Shown piece after piece: positions 11,888-23,631 of a DNA stretch of 64,000 bases. This DNA comes from Boesenbergia rotunda (taxonomy: Eukaryota > Streptophyta > Magnoliopsida > Zingiberales > Zingiberaceae), in the NCBI GenBank assembly GCA_024364735.1, contig JAGFNQ010000297.1:144325-208324 (forward strand), given 5' to 3'. Within the stretch, counting starts at the first letter, position 1, and the number at the start of each line of letters is the position of its first letter. Both the position numbers and the translations under genes were made by a program. The notes beneath the pieces are model-generated. The model was not told the origin of the DNA. It searched no databases and was given only the letters and a program-made list of their open reading frames with translations.

Positions 11888-12964
11888 ATGGCCAACCAAG
11901 AATGGAACAGTGCTCGTCCACCGCTATTCTCCAGCGAGAACTTCAGCTTTTGGAGAAGACAAATGGAGACCCTTCTGAAGGCCCACATGGACATATGGCG
12001 GATCATCCAAACGGGATTCTCCTTTCCCGTGGAAGATGAGTTGTCAATCGAGTGGGACAAACTGGATGAACAAACCCTCAACCAAATCGAGATCGATGCA
12101 AGGGCAACTGCAATCCGACAATGTGGCCTCACCAAGGAGCAACTCAAACTAATAGGTCCATTCAGATGTGCTAGAGAGATTTGGGAAAAATTGATCAACC
12201 TTCATCAAGAGATCTCAGATGAAGAAGAAGATCAGGTAAGTTATCTTGCACTTTCGGTCCAAGCACAAACAGCCGAGTCAGAGTCTGAACCCGAATCCAA
12301 AGTCAAACCAGAATCAGACGACGAATTGACTGAGACGGTAACTAATTTTGAATTCTTTTCAAAATTTGAATTAAATAATCAAACAGATATTGTAATGGTC
12401 GAGGAAGGTATAAATTCCATTGCAGGGAAAACTCCAAAAGAACCACCAAAGAAAAAGCTTCAACCAGTACCCGAGTCCGACTCAGACAAGGAATCAGAAG
12501 ATGAGTCTAAATCCGAGGCGGCAAGAATCAAGGGGGAGATTCCCAATAAGGAACCAAAAGGTAAAAGTGTAAGATCAGATTTTAAAAATCATGTAATTTG
12601 TTACACATGCAGGGAGAGAGGGCACTACCAAAGTGAGTGTCCTAAGATTCAAACGAAGGGACCTGTTCCAAAAGCACGAAGGGACAAAAGTCGCATCCAA
12701 TGCTTCAAGTGCCAGGAGTTCGGGCATTACCAACGTGAATGCACAGATAAAAGAGCTACCAAGAATGCCGGACAAACGATCGACAAAGGTAAATTTATAA
12801 TATTTGAAAATCCATTATTTACCATGAATAATGTGATTAATTCATGTAACTTAATTAAAGCAAACTTCAGAAAACTGTGTTATCATACCAAATTATGTTT
12901 TCAAAAATCTATCATACTCAAAAGGCATGTTCAAAATTGTTCCTTTAATTTTGACAAACCCTAA
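11888..12964 (+). CDS. gag: Gag-like protein of element E (358 aa)
   Basis: This structural protein should package the element's RNA. The start at 11888 (MANQEWN) matches the start of C's gag; an in-frame ATG at 11795 would add 31 residues of leader-like sequence. The N-terminal 100 residues resemble Copia-type Gag (FWRRQMETLLKAHM, AREIWEKLINLHQE). An acidic Ser/Glu-rich linker follows. Two CCHC zinc knuckles are intact at about residues 240-290 (CYTCRERGHYQSEC, CFKCQEFGHYQREC). The middle segment that usually follows LHQE (as in F gag) is missing, so the protein is short. No protease or pol follows in any frame. The frame is intact, which suggests recent function. Confidence 0.85.
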   Translation: MANQEWNSARPPLFSSENFSFWRRQMETLLKAHMDIWRIIQTGFSFPVEDELSIEWDKLDEQTLNQIEIDARATAIRQCGLTKEQLKLIGPFRCAREIWEKLINLHQEISDEEEDQVSYLALSVQAQTAESESEPESKVKPESDDELTETVTNFEFFSKFELNNQTDIVMVEEGINSIAGKTPKEPPKKKLQPVPESDSDKESEDESKSEAARIKGEIPNKEPKGKSVRSDFKNHVICYTCRERGHYQSECPKIQTKGPVPKARRDKSRIQCFKCQEFGHYQRECTDKRATKNAGQTIDKGKFIIFENPLFTMNNVINSCNLIKANFRKLCYHTKLCFQKSIILKRHVQNCSFNFDKP

Positions 12965-14845
12965 GACTAAGAGGAGGATTAACTTGTGGTCAACAAGCCT
13001 CCCAGGACTGTGTCAGATTTAAGGGAAGTTCAAAGTAAAAGAAGAAGTTTTATGCCTTCAAATAATCACTATATTTTTCAAAATCGTGCTTTACAAAAAT
13101 CATTATCATTTCAAAATGTTTTTCGAAAAAGGGGCTTATGTTTGAAAATTATCTTCATTTCAAATTGAATTTCCTAAAAATTATATTACCGTACTGATAT
13201 TCAAAACTATTCCTTTGATTTTAATAAACCCTAAAGACACAGAGGAAGGTCCACTTCATGATCCATAAGGACTCCTAGGATGTGTCAAATTTAGGGGGAG
13301 TTTGAGTCAAGAGAAGAATTTCTGAAATGTGTTTATTAATTACTTTTTTAAGTTATTAGACAATTCTTATAATTTAAATCAAACCTTAAGACTCAGAGGA
13401 AGATCGCTTGTAGTCAACAAGCTTCCTAGGACTGGGTCAAGTTTAGGGGGAGATTAAAAGAATTATTGAACTATATGTTTTCATGCACTGCGCGTTTAAA
13501 ATCCTTTTTGAAAACTTAAATAATTTTTCTTTCAAAATACTATTATTTTATTTTCAAAATTCTTTTGGAAATAGTATTTACTTGAGTTGGAAAATTTCCA
13601 GGACACTTAGGAAACTGTCCTTGTAGTTAACAAGGTTTCCTAGGATTATGTCAGACTGGAAAAGTAACCAAAGTAAGTAAAATATTATGCGTTAAAAACA
13701 ATACTTTTGTAAGTGCTTTCAAAAGATAATTTTCTCTAATATTATAAAAGCACTTATAATTTTTAATGCATAATATTCTTATATCTTCAAAAATGCACAA
13801 TATCTTTCAAAAGTACTTCTACTTTTCAAAATATAATATTTTCAAAAGTACTAATATTTTCAAAGCAATAGTGTTCTAAGTAAATGAATTTTCTAAAAGA
13901 CTTGCCTACAAAAATAATTTTTTTTAAATGTCTTTCAAAGTGGAGTTTTGGTGCATGTTAAGCTTTTGCTATGCATTCAAAAATTATGCTAAGTATTTTT
14001 ATGTTTTCAAAACTCATAGGCTCTGATACACAAATTTTAAATTTTTTTTAAACATATATATTTTTTAAAGTTCCTTATTGATATATGGCTAAGGAGAAGA
14101 ATTTCACATTAAGGGGGAGAGAGTGGAAAGGAGAGAAAAGGTTAGGAGAGAAAAGGCTAAAATTATTTTTTTTCTCCTGTCTTTCAAAAAGAAAAGTCTT
14201 GTCTTTCAAAGTTCAATATTTTCGAAAATTAACTTTACTTGTTTTTCAAAGCTTAAGTTTTTTTTCGAAAATTAACTTTACTTGTCTTTCAAAGTTAAAT
14301 ATTTTTGAAAATTAACTTTACCTGCTTTTTTCAAAGTTTAATATTTTTGAAAATTAACTGTACTTGATTTCAAAAGATCATTTTTTGAATATTAGCTTTG
14401 CTTAAATACATCTTTTGGAAAATCAACTTTACTGGCTAGTAAGAAAATTTTCTAAGTAAAAAATTCAAACTCTCTTGAAAATTTTCCAACTCCAAACATT
14501 TTCTAACTTAAAAAGGTTCTCTTGAAATTTTCTAAGTATTGGAAATTTGGCGTCAAAATTTTACCTAAATAAAATTCCTTTTTGCAAAGCCAAGTAAAAG
14601 TTATGTTACAAAATTTAGGTTTGCAAAACTTTTAAATTTTTACCTTGTTCACCCATGTTTGTTTTTGATATATGTCAAAGGGGGAGGAAAAGTCAAAGTT
14701 AAGAGTGTTATAACACTAGTATTCAGGGTTTCAGGGTTTTAGGGGGAGTATAGAAATTTTTTTTTACACTTATACTGTTCATACTCCTTCTTTTCTTAAC
14801 TGTTATATGCTTATACTTAACTTTGAATTGTGTTGCCATAAATCA
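12965..14845 (+). other. Non-coding AT-rich tail of element E
   Basis: There is no sustained reading frame. The sequence carries degenerate repeats: a segment around 'gactcagaggaagatc...caacaagcttcctaggactg' recurs about four times (12965-13650), and a motif with AAATTAACTTTACTTG and CTTTCAAAGTT recurs at 14215-14420. The same arrangement follows C's gag, so the tail is a family trait, not a decayed pol. Confidence 0.7.
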
Positions 14846-14858
14846 AAAAGGGGGAGAT
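14846..14858 (+). other. Polypurine tract of element E
   Basis: AAAAAGGGGGAGA(T) immediately precedes the TGTTGG start of the 3' LTR. Confidence 0.88.
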
Positions 14859-16320
14859 TGTTGGTGCAGGAAGCACCATATCGAACCTTGTTTTGATATT
14901 GGCAAAGGATTCAAAGTTAAGTGTTATTTGTTATCTAATATGCTCATTAAGTGTGCAGGAAACAAAGTCCTAGCGAAGGGCTACTAGGCACCTGGCGAAG
15001 GAATGCCAGGATACAAAGCCCTAGCAAAGGGCTGCTAGGCAACTAGCGAAGGGCTGCTAGTCACCAAGTCCTAGCGAAGGGCTGCTAGGCAACTAGCGAA
15101 AGGCTGCTAGTCACCAAGTCCTAGCGAAGGGCTGCTAGGCAACTAGCGAAGGGCTGCTAGGCAACTAGCGAAGGGCTGCTAGTCACCAAGACCTAGCGAA
15201 GGACTGCTAGGCAACTAGCGAAGGGTTGCTAGTCACCAAGCCCTAGCAAAGGAATGCTAGGCACCGGGCGAAGGACAGCTCGGCATCCAAGTCCTGGCAA
15301 AGGGCCGTCAGGCAAAAGTCCAACCAGAGGAACGGTTGGCATCAGGTAAATTCTCCTGAGAGGAGTAGGTGAGGACGCGTTCCCCGTCGAGGGAACAGTA
15401 GGCGTCGGTTCGACCTAGGACTCCATTTTGGAGACCAAAGTCAGAACCAAGACAGCTAAGGCTGTATAAACAAATATTCTATTGCTTTATTGTGTTTTGG
15501 ACTAACCCTGGATGCAGGACCAAAGGAAGAAGTGTCTGCAGCTCAGATAGCCTCAAAGGAGTGAGGTGGTAGCTGAGTAGGGCGACCGGAGTGTCCCGGG
15601 CGCCCCCAAGGGGCATACAAAACAAGTAAAGTCAAGCTGAGTTCGAATACAGGCTGGGCCGGGCAGACCCGGGCGCCCGCGCTGCTCCCGGGCGCCCGCT
15701 GCGTCCCGGGCGCCCGCATCCGCACCCGCGAACCCGAACCACTGCGAAGCCGAGAAGATAAAGTTTGACCAGTCAATCCGGGCGCCCCGAGCGCTCCGGG
15801 CGCCCCGGTCAAAGCGGATCCAGAGGATCAGACGCGACCGAGACTCTGGCGGATCGGAGGCCACGTGGGGGGCGCCCCCGACGTCCCGGACGCCCCCAGG
15901 CCCTATTTAAAGGCCCCTCGACCAAGGCTTCAAAACAACACTTTCATTCAACGCCTCAAAGCTCTTCTGCTCTCGCGACTTGCTCCGGAAACCTTCCAAC
16001 ACGAGCCGACGACGTCCTGCTGCTCCGAGAAATTCAATCTACTTCGGACGTCGGTAAAGAAGAGCATGTTTTGTTTACTGCACTTATTTCTTTTCAATCA
16101 AACTATTGTAAACTGTTTGCGCCTATATAGAATTGCCCAAAGTAAACGGTTAACGACCGTGGGCCTTGGAGTAGGAGTCGACACAGGCTCCGAACCAAGT
16201 AAAACCTCCCGTGTTTGCGTTGTGTGTTTTTAACTTCCGCTGTGCAATTGCTCCTTACGTAAATCCGAAAATTTACCGATATTCACCCCCCCCCCCTCTA
16301 TCGGTTTTCACGATCCAACA
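14859..16320 (+). repeat. Element E 3' LTR (1462 bp)
   Basis: This is the near-identical partner of 10170-11646, with the hairpin array at 14965-15330, the GC-rich palindromic block at 15590-15900 and TATTTAAA at 15904-15911. It ends CGATCCAACA and is followed by TTCAC. The array is shorter than in the 5' LTR, and one GGGCGCCC unit is missing. Confidence 0.92.
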
Positions 16321-17979
16321 TTCACCACCCCGATCGGATCGAAGTATCTTAATACTTTTGCCAAGCTGTTTCTCTACTTCACTTCTGAACTCTTTGAATT
16401 TCTCAAAAGCTTCAGATTTGTGTTTCATTAAGAACACATACTCGAATCGTGAGTGATCATCGATAAAGGTAATGAAGTAGCTATAGCCTCCTTGTACAAG
16501 AGTTGACATTGGTCCACATACATCAATATGTATTAGACCAAGCAATTCTCCTACTGGTTTACCTTTTTCGAAAAAGGGTAATTTGGTCATCTTGCCTTTT
16601 AAGCATGATTCGCATGTATCAAATGAACCAAGTTCAAATGATTCCAGAATTCCACATCGGTGTAATTTGGTCATGCGTTTCTTGCTTACATGGCCAAGAC
16701 GACAATGCCACATATAGGAGTCTATTTGATTATCTATTCGAGCACGTTTGTTGCTAACTTCGATATTGAAAACGTCACCGGATAAATCTAACGTGTAGAT
16801 ACCATTGCATAAAGTTCCGGTCCCATAAAGAACACCATTTAAAGTTATGTAACAGCAATTGTTACTAAAAGTTAAATGATAACCCTTTTCATTGAAGCAT
16901 GAAATTGATACAATGTTCTTTATTAACGAAGGAACAAAATAACAATTATCCAATTCTAAGACAAGTCCAGTAGGGAGCTTTAGCAAATATGTTCCGATGG
17001 CAACAGCAGCAATCTTTGCTCCATTTCCAACTCGCAAATTCGCTTCTCCCTTGACGAGTCTTCTTCTATTCCTTAGCCCCTGTATGTCATTACATATATG
17101 TGAGCTACACCCAGAATCAAGTACCCAGGTGTCCGAGGAAATAGAATGACATTCAATAATGAAGATACCTGAAGAGGATGGGGCATCGGATGCCTTCTTC
17201 TTCAAGGACTCAAGATAAACCTTGCAGTTTCTTCGCCAGTGGCCCTCCTTGCCGCAGTGATGGCAAGTGTCTTTTGGTATCTTTTCAATCTTTTTGGCCT
17301 TTTTCTTCCTTCCATTATTTTGTTCTTTGGGCTTGCTCTTAGAGCCTTTCTTTGAGGAATCAACTAACAATACCGTCTTCTGATCCTTCTTTACAGAAGG
17401 CTCTACAGTCTTCAACAGGTTAAGCAACTCAGGAATGGTAGTCTCCAGTTTGTTCATCCGATAGTTCATCACAAACTATGAGTAACTCTTGGGCAAACAA
17501 TGCAGAATTAAGTCAATACTTAGTTCGTGATCCATTGCAAATCCGAGTGTGCCTAGTCGCTCAATGTACCCCAACATCTTCAACATAAACTGTGAAACAG
17601 AAGTGCCTTCCTGCATCTTAGAGGTGAAGAGGAATCTGGAGACCTCAAACCTTTCGGATCTCGCCTGCTCGTCAAACAGCTCATGAAGATGGAAGACGAT
17701 GGTATGAGCATCCATATGCTCATGCTGCTTTTGTAGCTCAGGTACCATAGCGGCCAGTATGATGCAACTCGCAAGTTCAGAATCGGCCACATGTTTCTGA
17801 TAGGCCACTAACTGGTCTGGAGTTGCATCTTCAGGAGGATGGTTGGGAAGTTGTTCTTTAAGGACATAAGCAAGCTTTTCTGCCTTGAGGACTATTCTCA
17901 GGTTTCGAAGCCAGTCCATGAAGTTTGGCCCAGTCAGCTTGTTGGTGTCCAAAATGGAACGCAAATTCAGAGAAGACAT
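16321..17979 (-). pseudogene. Element D gag, protease and first half of integrase
   Basis: This is the start of D's polyprotein, ATG at 17979. Residues 1-167 are a Copia Gag (MSSLNLRSILDTNKLTGPNF, then a UBN2-type region). A TAG at 17476-17478 interrupts the conserved end of this region. Then come one CCHC knuckle (CHHCGKEGHWRRNC), the aspartic protease (WVLDSGCSSHIC), the integrase zinc domain (WHCRLGH...CESCLKGK) and the start of the integrase core (HIDVCGPM, FIDDHSR). The frame stays open into E; it resumes in phase at 10164, giving about 1307 codons in total, normal for Copia. Confidence 0.9.
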
Positions 17980-19706
17980 GATCAGGTGATTATCCTAGAA
18001 ATACAAATTGAGGTTATGTGATGAGAATGATAAAGTATGCATCAATATACATTAATTAAATCCTATTTATTTTTCGAATTGAATAACCCTTTTTATCAAT
18101 TCGGGAGATCATAGGAGCATCTCCAAATAGGTTGATATCCAACCATAGATAAGAACAACCATGGCTAGAGTCCATCAAGTTATTCTTAGCTATAAAGATA
18201 GGTAATTATACCGATTACATATTATACATATGTAACTATCACATTATGCTATCAACTAATTGAATGTTTCCATAAATCATTGGGTTGTTAACTCATTAAC
18301 AAGTATGCAACAATATACATAGCACCCAACTGCACCTCTCTTTACATCGACCTTGGTTGTGGCACAATAAATCGATGCTCCAAGCTTAAGGCTGACCCAT
18401 TAATCAAGAAATAATTTTAATATGGTTGGAGCTCATTCAACCGTTTAGTCAAGCTTGGATGTGTCCAACAACCAAAACTATGGATTGACCTCTGACTCCA
18501 ACTATATTAATCATAAACTAATTTTATGGTTTGAACATGTTGAGGTTCAAGCCGGGCATGGATGTGTCCATCAACCCAAACGAGAAACAAAACTCCGATT
18601 CTAACCATATTAATGGAAGGTGTTGGCCTTAATATTTTGTAAGGGGTTTTGGATCTCATCCTTTTTCTTTTATACACATTCATGACATATAATTATGTCA
18701 TGTTCTAACGATTTCCTTAATAAAGTATGTATGTGACTTAATTTATCAAGTCTCATTAATTGAATTAGGAACCGGATTTCCTAATTCTAATTTCTACTTT
18801 ATTCAAAGAATTGTTTTGAGAAACAATTTCCTGAATTATCATAATCAATTTCGGAAATAATATGTTTAAGACTTTGATTTCTCTAAATCAAATCTTATTA
18901 AATTAAGAGACAGATTCCCTTAATTCAACCACATATTATTTTCATGAAAATCTTATTTAAGGAAATATACTCTATAGGAAAAAAATTTTCTAATTAATTT
19001 TGGAGACAATAATATGTAATAGCATCACCTCATAAATCAAATAAGGAAATTATCGTTTGAGAATCACCTCAAAATTTTCCAAGATTTGATCACATATTTT
19101 ATTTATGAAAAATTAATATCAATAACTTAATTTGGATGGCTCCCCGAGGCTCAATCCAAATTAAACATTTGACAATTTAAATTCAATTTAGGAAATTTAA
19201 TTATAACAACTAACATTAAATTGGACGGCTTCCCGAGGCTCAATCCAAAATAAAGAATTTTGTAAATAATTTAATTTCCAATTATAAATTTAAATGCCAA
19301 TTAATATTCCCATAATTTATCTAGACATTCTTGAAAGAAAGTGCCCAAAATTGCGAGCTTTCCATAAATGGAAAGTTTCCAAAAATAAAAGATTTTCAGA
19401 ATAATTATAAGTTTCCGGTACAAAGAAAACTTACGTTTTTCCAAAATTGGATAATTTCCGAAATAGGAAATTTCCAAAATTGGAAAGTTTTCAAAAATGG
19501 AAAGTTTTCACAATTATCTTAAAATTTCAGAAACAGAGATATTTCAAAAGTTTGCGAAATTTCATGAGGATTTCCAAACTTTGAAATTCCTAAATCAAAA
19601 ATTTACTATAATTGGAAAGTTTCCATAATTAAAAAATTTTCCAAAATTAGGATCATGATAAAGCTTTCCGCAAAACAATTATATGATTATATTGAACACA
19701 AACCAC
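17980..19706 (-). other. Leader region of element D
   Basis: This lies between the PBS and gag and is non-coding and AT-rich. Two near-copies of 'ggctccccgaggctcaatcc' lie at 19137-19160 and 19227-19250. From 19345 to 19645 the sequence is a run of short inverted repeats of the type TTTCCA...TGGAAA. Such a 1.7-kb structured leader is long for Copia. Confidence 0.65.
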
Positions 19707-19719
19707 GGCTCTGATACCA
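19707..19719 (-). other. Primer-binding site of element D
   Basis: The plus strand reads GGCTCTGATACCA, so the element's own strand reads TGGTATCAGAGCC, complementary to initiator tRNA-Met, next to the LTR start at 19721. Confidence 0.88.
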
Positions 19720-19720
19720 C

Positions 19721-21831
19721 TGTTGGGTCCGGGTGCATGTTGACATGGATGCGGGTTCGTAATTTTAAAATTAATTATGTGCAGCGGAAGGTTTTGCATA
19801 AATAATTTTTCTGAATCATTTAACCATACATCTAAGCATGCAATTTTATCTTGTATAGACATGATCATATATTTAAAATTTTTACAGAAACGTAAACTAA
19901 TTTACATATTACCTCGCGTAACTTGAAGGAAGGGACGAGATCCAACCGTAAGTGTCCCTTAGAAGCTCCGCCTCTATTCGCGTCCACGCCGAGTATCTTC
20001 GGGATGACTTCGCAAAGCCACGAGTTTCGTGTTCTCGAGAACTACTAGATTCTCCGAGAACGCGATGAGAAAAACCAAGAGAGAAGTCGGAAGACTAACC
20101 ACAAAATGATGGTCGGCTGGTGCTCCTTCTTGGGGCTGGTTGGCGCACGGCAAGAAGGAGAGAAGAGAAGGAGAGAAAGAGAGGAAGAGAGTCTATACCT
20201 TCATCTCTATGATTTACCACACACCCAAGCCTTGCCTTGGGTCCTTTATATAGTGGCCTCTCAACCATTAAGCCTCTCAAATATGGAATAACTTATTCCA
20301 TCATGCCAAGTTTGATTTTATATCATGGTTAAAATCATATTTTAATCCATGATAAAAATCTTCTCTCCTATGGAATAAATTTCCTTATCATGGTAAATCA
20401 ATCCATGATTGATTTTATAAAATAAACCAATCCATGGTTCATTTTAATTTCCATGAAAAATAAACCAAACCTTGGTTTATTATATAAAAATTTATATCAT
20501 CCATAATTTTATAAAACAAACCACACTTGGTTTATTTTATAAATTGAACCAAAAACTTGGTTCTCTCCCTTTGTTGTGGCCGGCCAAGCAAAGAGGATGG
20601 AGGCCCTCTTTGGCCAGCCCATCCAAGCCAAGCCCCAATGAATTAAACTTAATTAATTCATCTATTAAGTCTTCAAAAAACTTAGCCAATTTACGCTTTC
20701 GATGCATCTCTAAAAAATTCAGATTCGACTTATCGTTTGGCTCAACTAAACTTAATCTCTCTTGATTGGAAAATCCAATTTTCAACTCGTTTTAAATCCC
20801 TCGGATTACTCATAGTGTGTGTGACTAAATAGGCTTTCGATTTATGTTGGTCATCTATAATTAATCAATTAATTATAGAACGATCATGACTGGCACCTAG
20901 TAGTACATCATGATCCCCAATTAATCGAATGATCAACGGTTGACCTCAGAAACAATTCTGAAACCCTTCAGTAGCTATAATGAATCGTGCCCCATTCCCT
21001 TCACCATCTTATACCCACTTGGTTCAGGACATAGTCAATGTGTGTCAGTCCCCACTAGGTTGACTACGTCACACCTAGCCCAAGTAATGTTTTCTCGTCC
21101 TACGGATTCTAATTACTCTCATGTTTTTAAGAGATTCATACTCTGAACATGTCATGCTCTGGCCAGAGGCTTCGAGTAACAATCCGACGATAGGCCTCGG
21201 GTATACATCTCCTCGCAACGAGTGGTGAATCCTTTGTAGGCTGTTCAAACATCTTCGGGCACTTCGGCGTATACCCAATCATCCTGGGTCCACAGCTCCT
21301 TAGAGATGCTTGCTTAAGATGTCAAAGTATAAGTCTCCATAACCAAGATGACTTGAACACCGCAAGTCAAAGGAACATCGCACTTAAGCTGCAGTAAGAA
21401 CTTTACTGACATATCTATATGTAGACTACCATATGAAGTTTTACAGCCAGTCACTCCAATGAACTAGTTCCCTTAACTAGCATTCATGTTTATCTCCGGA
21501 CATCTCAATGTCACCAACCAGTGTGAATCAGCTGATTAGAGAATAACCCATGCTAGTCTAAACAAAATTGATAGTGTCTGTATTTATCAATTCATCGACT
21601 AGGGACAATTTCATTACTTCACAATTGCACATGTAGAGATAATCACTAGTTGTGAATTCATCACAAATTCTCTCATGCTGTGAATTGTATTGCGGACATT
21701 CAGTAAATGAGTTTAAGATCTCAATCAAATACACAAACATGCATACTCAAATAGTGAATATTCATTTATTAAAATAAATGATTACAATCATAAGGCTATT
21801 ACCTTAGGACACTTCTCTCATATCACTAACA
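19721..21831 (-). repeat. Element D 5' LTR (2111 bp)
   Basis: In plus-strand view it runs from TGTTGGGTCCGG to ATATCACTAACA. The part 20928-21831 duplicates 6982-7885. It contains purine-rich stretches (20150-20190) and an A+T-rich segment with repeated 'ccatggttcat'-like words. Short ORFs in it are not supported as genes. Confidence 0.9.
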
Positions 21832-23631
21832 GCTTGTTGACCACAAGTACTCTTCCTCTGAGTCTTTAGTGTTGGTTCAAACCACAAGAATTATTTAATA
21901 ATTCAAAACAAATAATTGTAAAAAAACTTGTCAGAAAATCTTCTTTTGATTTAGACTTCCCCTAAATTTGGCACATCCTAGGAGTCCTTATAGATCATGA
22001 AGTGGACTTTCCTCTGTGTCTTTAAGGTTTATTAAAATCAAAAGAATAGTTTCGAATAACAGTATGGTAATATAATTTTACAAAATTCAATTTGAAATGA
22101 AGATAATTTTAAAGCATAAGCCCCGTTTTCAAAGAATATTTTGATATGATAATGATTTTTGTGAAGCATAATTTTTCAAAAATATAGTGATTATTTGAAG
22201 GCATAGTATTTTTAAACTTTTTCTTTTAATTTGAACTCCCCCTAAATCTGACACAGTCCTAGGAGGCTTGTCGACCACAAGTTAATCCTCCTCTGAGTCT
22301 TGGGGTTTGATTCAAACAAAAAGAGAAGAAAACTAAGTAAAAAAATTATTTTAATGATTTGAAACATAATTTCTCTCTCCTTTTTGCAAAAGTTAATACA
22401 GAGAGCTGAAAAGGAGAGATTCTATATTTAAAATAATTTCCAACAGAAAAATAGAGGGGTTTTGTGCAAAAAACATAAGTTCAAAATAATTTCAGAGCCC
22501 GGGCTACAGACATTTTCCTTAAAAATATCCTAAGTAATCCTCAAGGTGACTTTTTGCCATGCTTATTTTTCTTGAATTTGTATAATGGCAAAGGAAAGAA
22601 GTAATTATTATGAAATAAATTTCCTAATTTTAAGTACAATGGTTTGAAACATTAACTCTTAGTTTAAAAAGTTAAATTTGATTTTTGAGGATTTCAAAAT
22701 TAATTTAGAGGGTTTGAATTTTGAAGTTGTTCAGTTGAATTAAATTAGAATTTTAAAAGTATTTAGTTGAATTAAATTTGAATTTTAAAAGTCTTCAGTT
22801 GAATTAAATTTGAATTTTAAAAGTATTTAGTTGAATTAAGTTTGAATTTTAAAAGTATTCAGTTGAATTAAATTTGAATTTTAAAAGTATTTAGTTGAAT
22901 TAAATTTGAATTTTAAGAGTATTTTGTTGAATTAAAGTTTGAATTTTAAGAGTATTTAGTTGAATTAAATTTGAATTTTAAAAGTATTTAGTTGAATTAA
23001 AGTTTGAATTTTAAGAGTATTTATTTGAATTAAAGTTTGAAATTTTAAGAGTATTTATTTGAATTAAATTTGAATTTTAAGGTTTGAAATTGATTTAGTT
23101 TGTAAGGTTGGTTGGGTTGGACTAAACTTTTAGGTCCTAAGCATCTCACCCATTTCTAAGTGACAAAACAGGATATCCTTAACTGTTTTGTGAGATGCAT
23201 TAATTTTATCTTTGATTTTATGTTAACAATATGATTTAATTGAAGCTTGTGTTAGATTCGAGTTTAACAGATAATAATTTAAAAGTGAGTTTCGATAATT
23301 GGCTTCCAGGTCTTGGCGAGGCACAGAGGCCTTCTTTGGCCGTAGTCTTATTGGATCAACAACCCTTTCCTAGACAAAGCCTTTTAAAGAAAGATCATTT
23401 TCAAATTATTGTTTGAGATACTCTGGTCTAACTAGCTTAGGATTCAGAGAGGTAGCTTCGGCTAGTTCCACCGGACTAAAAAGACCAAATAGAGTACTCC
23501 TTACCCTACTTGATTCCTTAGTCAAGCTTCCCTAACGTACTATCATCAAATCTTGTCCTAATACTAGGTTGTTCAAGTTTCAATTAATCAGGTCCTTATC
23601 TAACCATTTCTAGTCCTATGAAAAAAAAGCT
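21832..23631 (-). other. Non-coding tail of element C after gag
   Basis: This is the equivalent of E's tail. The 'gagtctt...ggtttgatt' repeats at 21835-22320 match those after E's gag. At 22725-23090 there is a tandem array of about eleven 32-33 bp units built on TTGAATTAAATTTGAATTTT. No coding potential is seen. Confidence 0.7.

Larger units (their letters stand above)
10170..16320 (+). mobile_element. Element E: intact gag-only LTR retrotransposon (6151 bp)
   Basis: TSD TTCAC flanks it at 10165-10169 and 16321-16325. The LTRs (10170-11646 and 14859-16320) start TGTTGGTGCAGG and end GATCCAACA. The PBS (11648-11660) is complementary to initiator tRNA-Met, and the PPT lies just before the 3' LTR. 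The 3.2-kb internal region encodes one Gag-like protein (11888-12964) and nothing else; 1.9 kb of AT-rich non-coding DNA follows. All cis signals needed for replication are present but no enzymes, so it must depend on a partner element. It is the youngest insertion in the stack, because it interrupts D. Confidence 0.93.
6982..21831 (-). mobile_element. Element D: Copia LTR retrotransposon, nearly complete pol
   Basis: D lies on the minus strand, with 5' LTR 19721-21831, PBS 19707-19719, a 1.7-kb leader, gag-pol from 17979 to 7900, PPT 7886-7896 and a truncated 3' LTR 6982-7885. Element E is inserted in the integrase region (TSD TTCAC). The high-coordinate end (ATCACTAACA at 21831) is intact against C sequence; the low end has lost about 1.2 kb of LTR. 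The whole gag-pol is one frame carrying only two nonsense codons apart from E, so D was probably active fairly recently. Confidence 0.9.
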
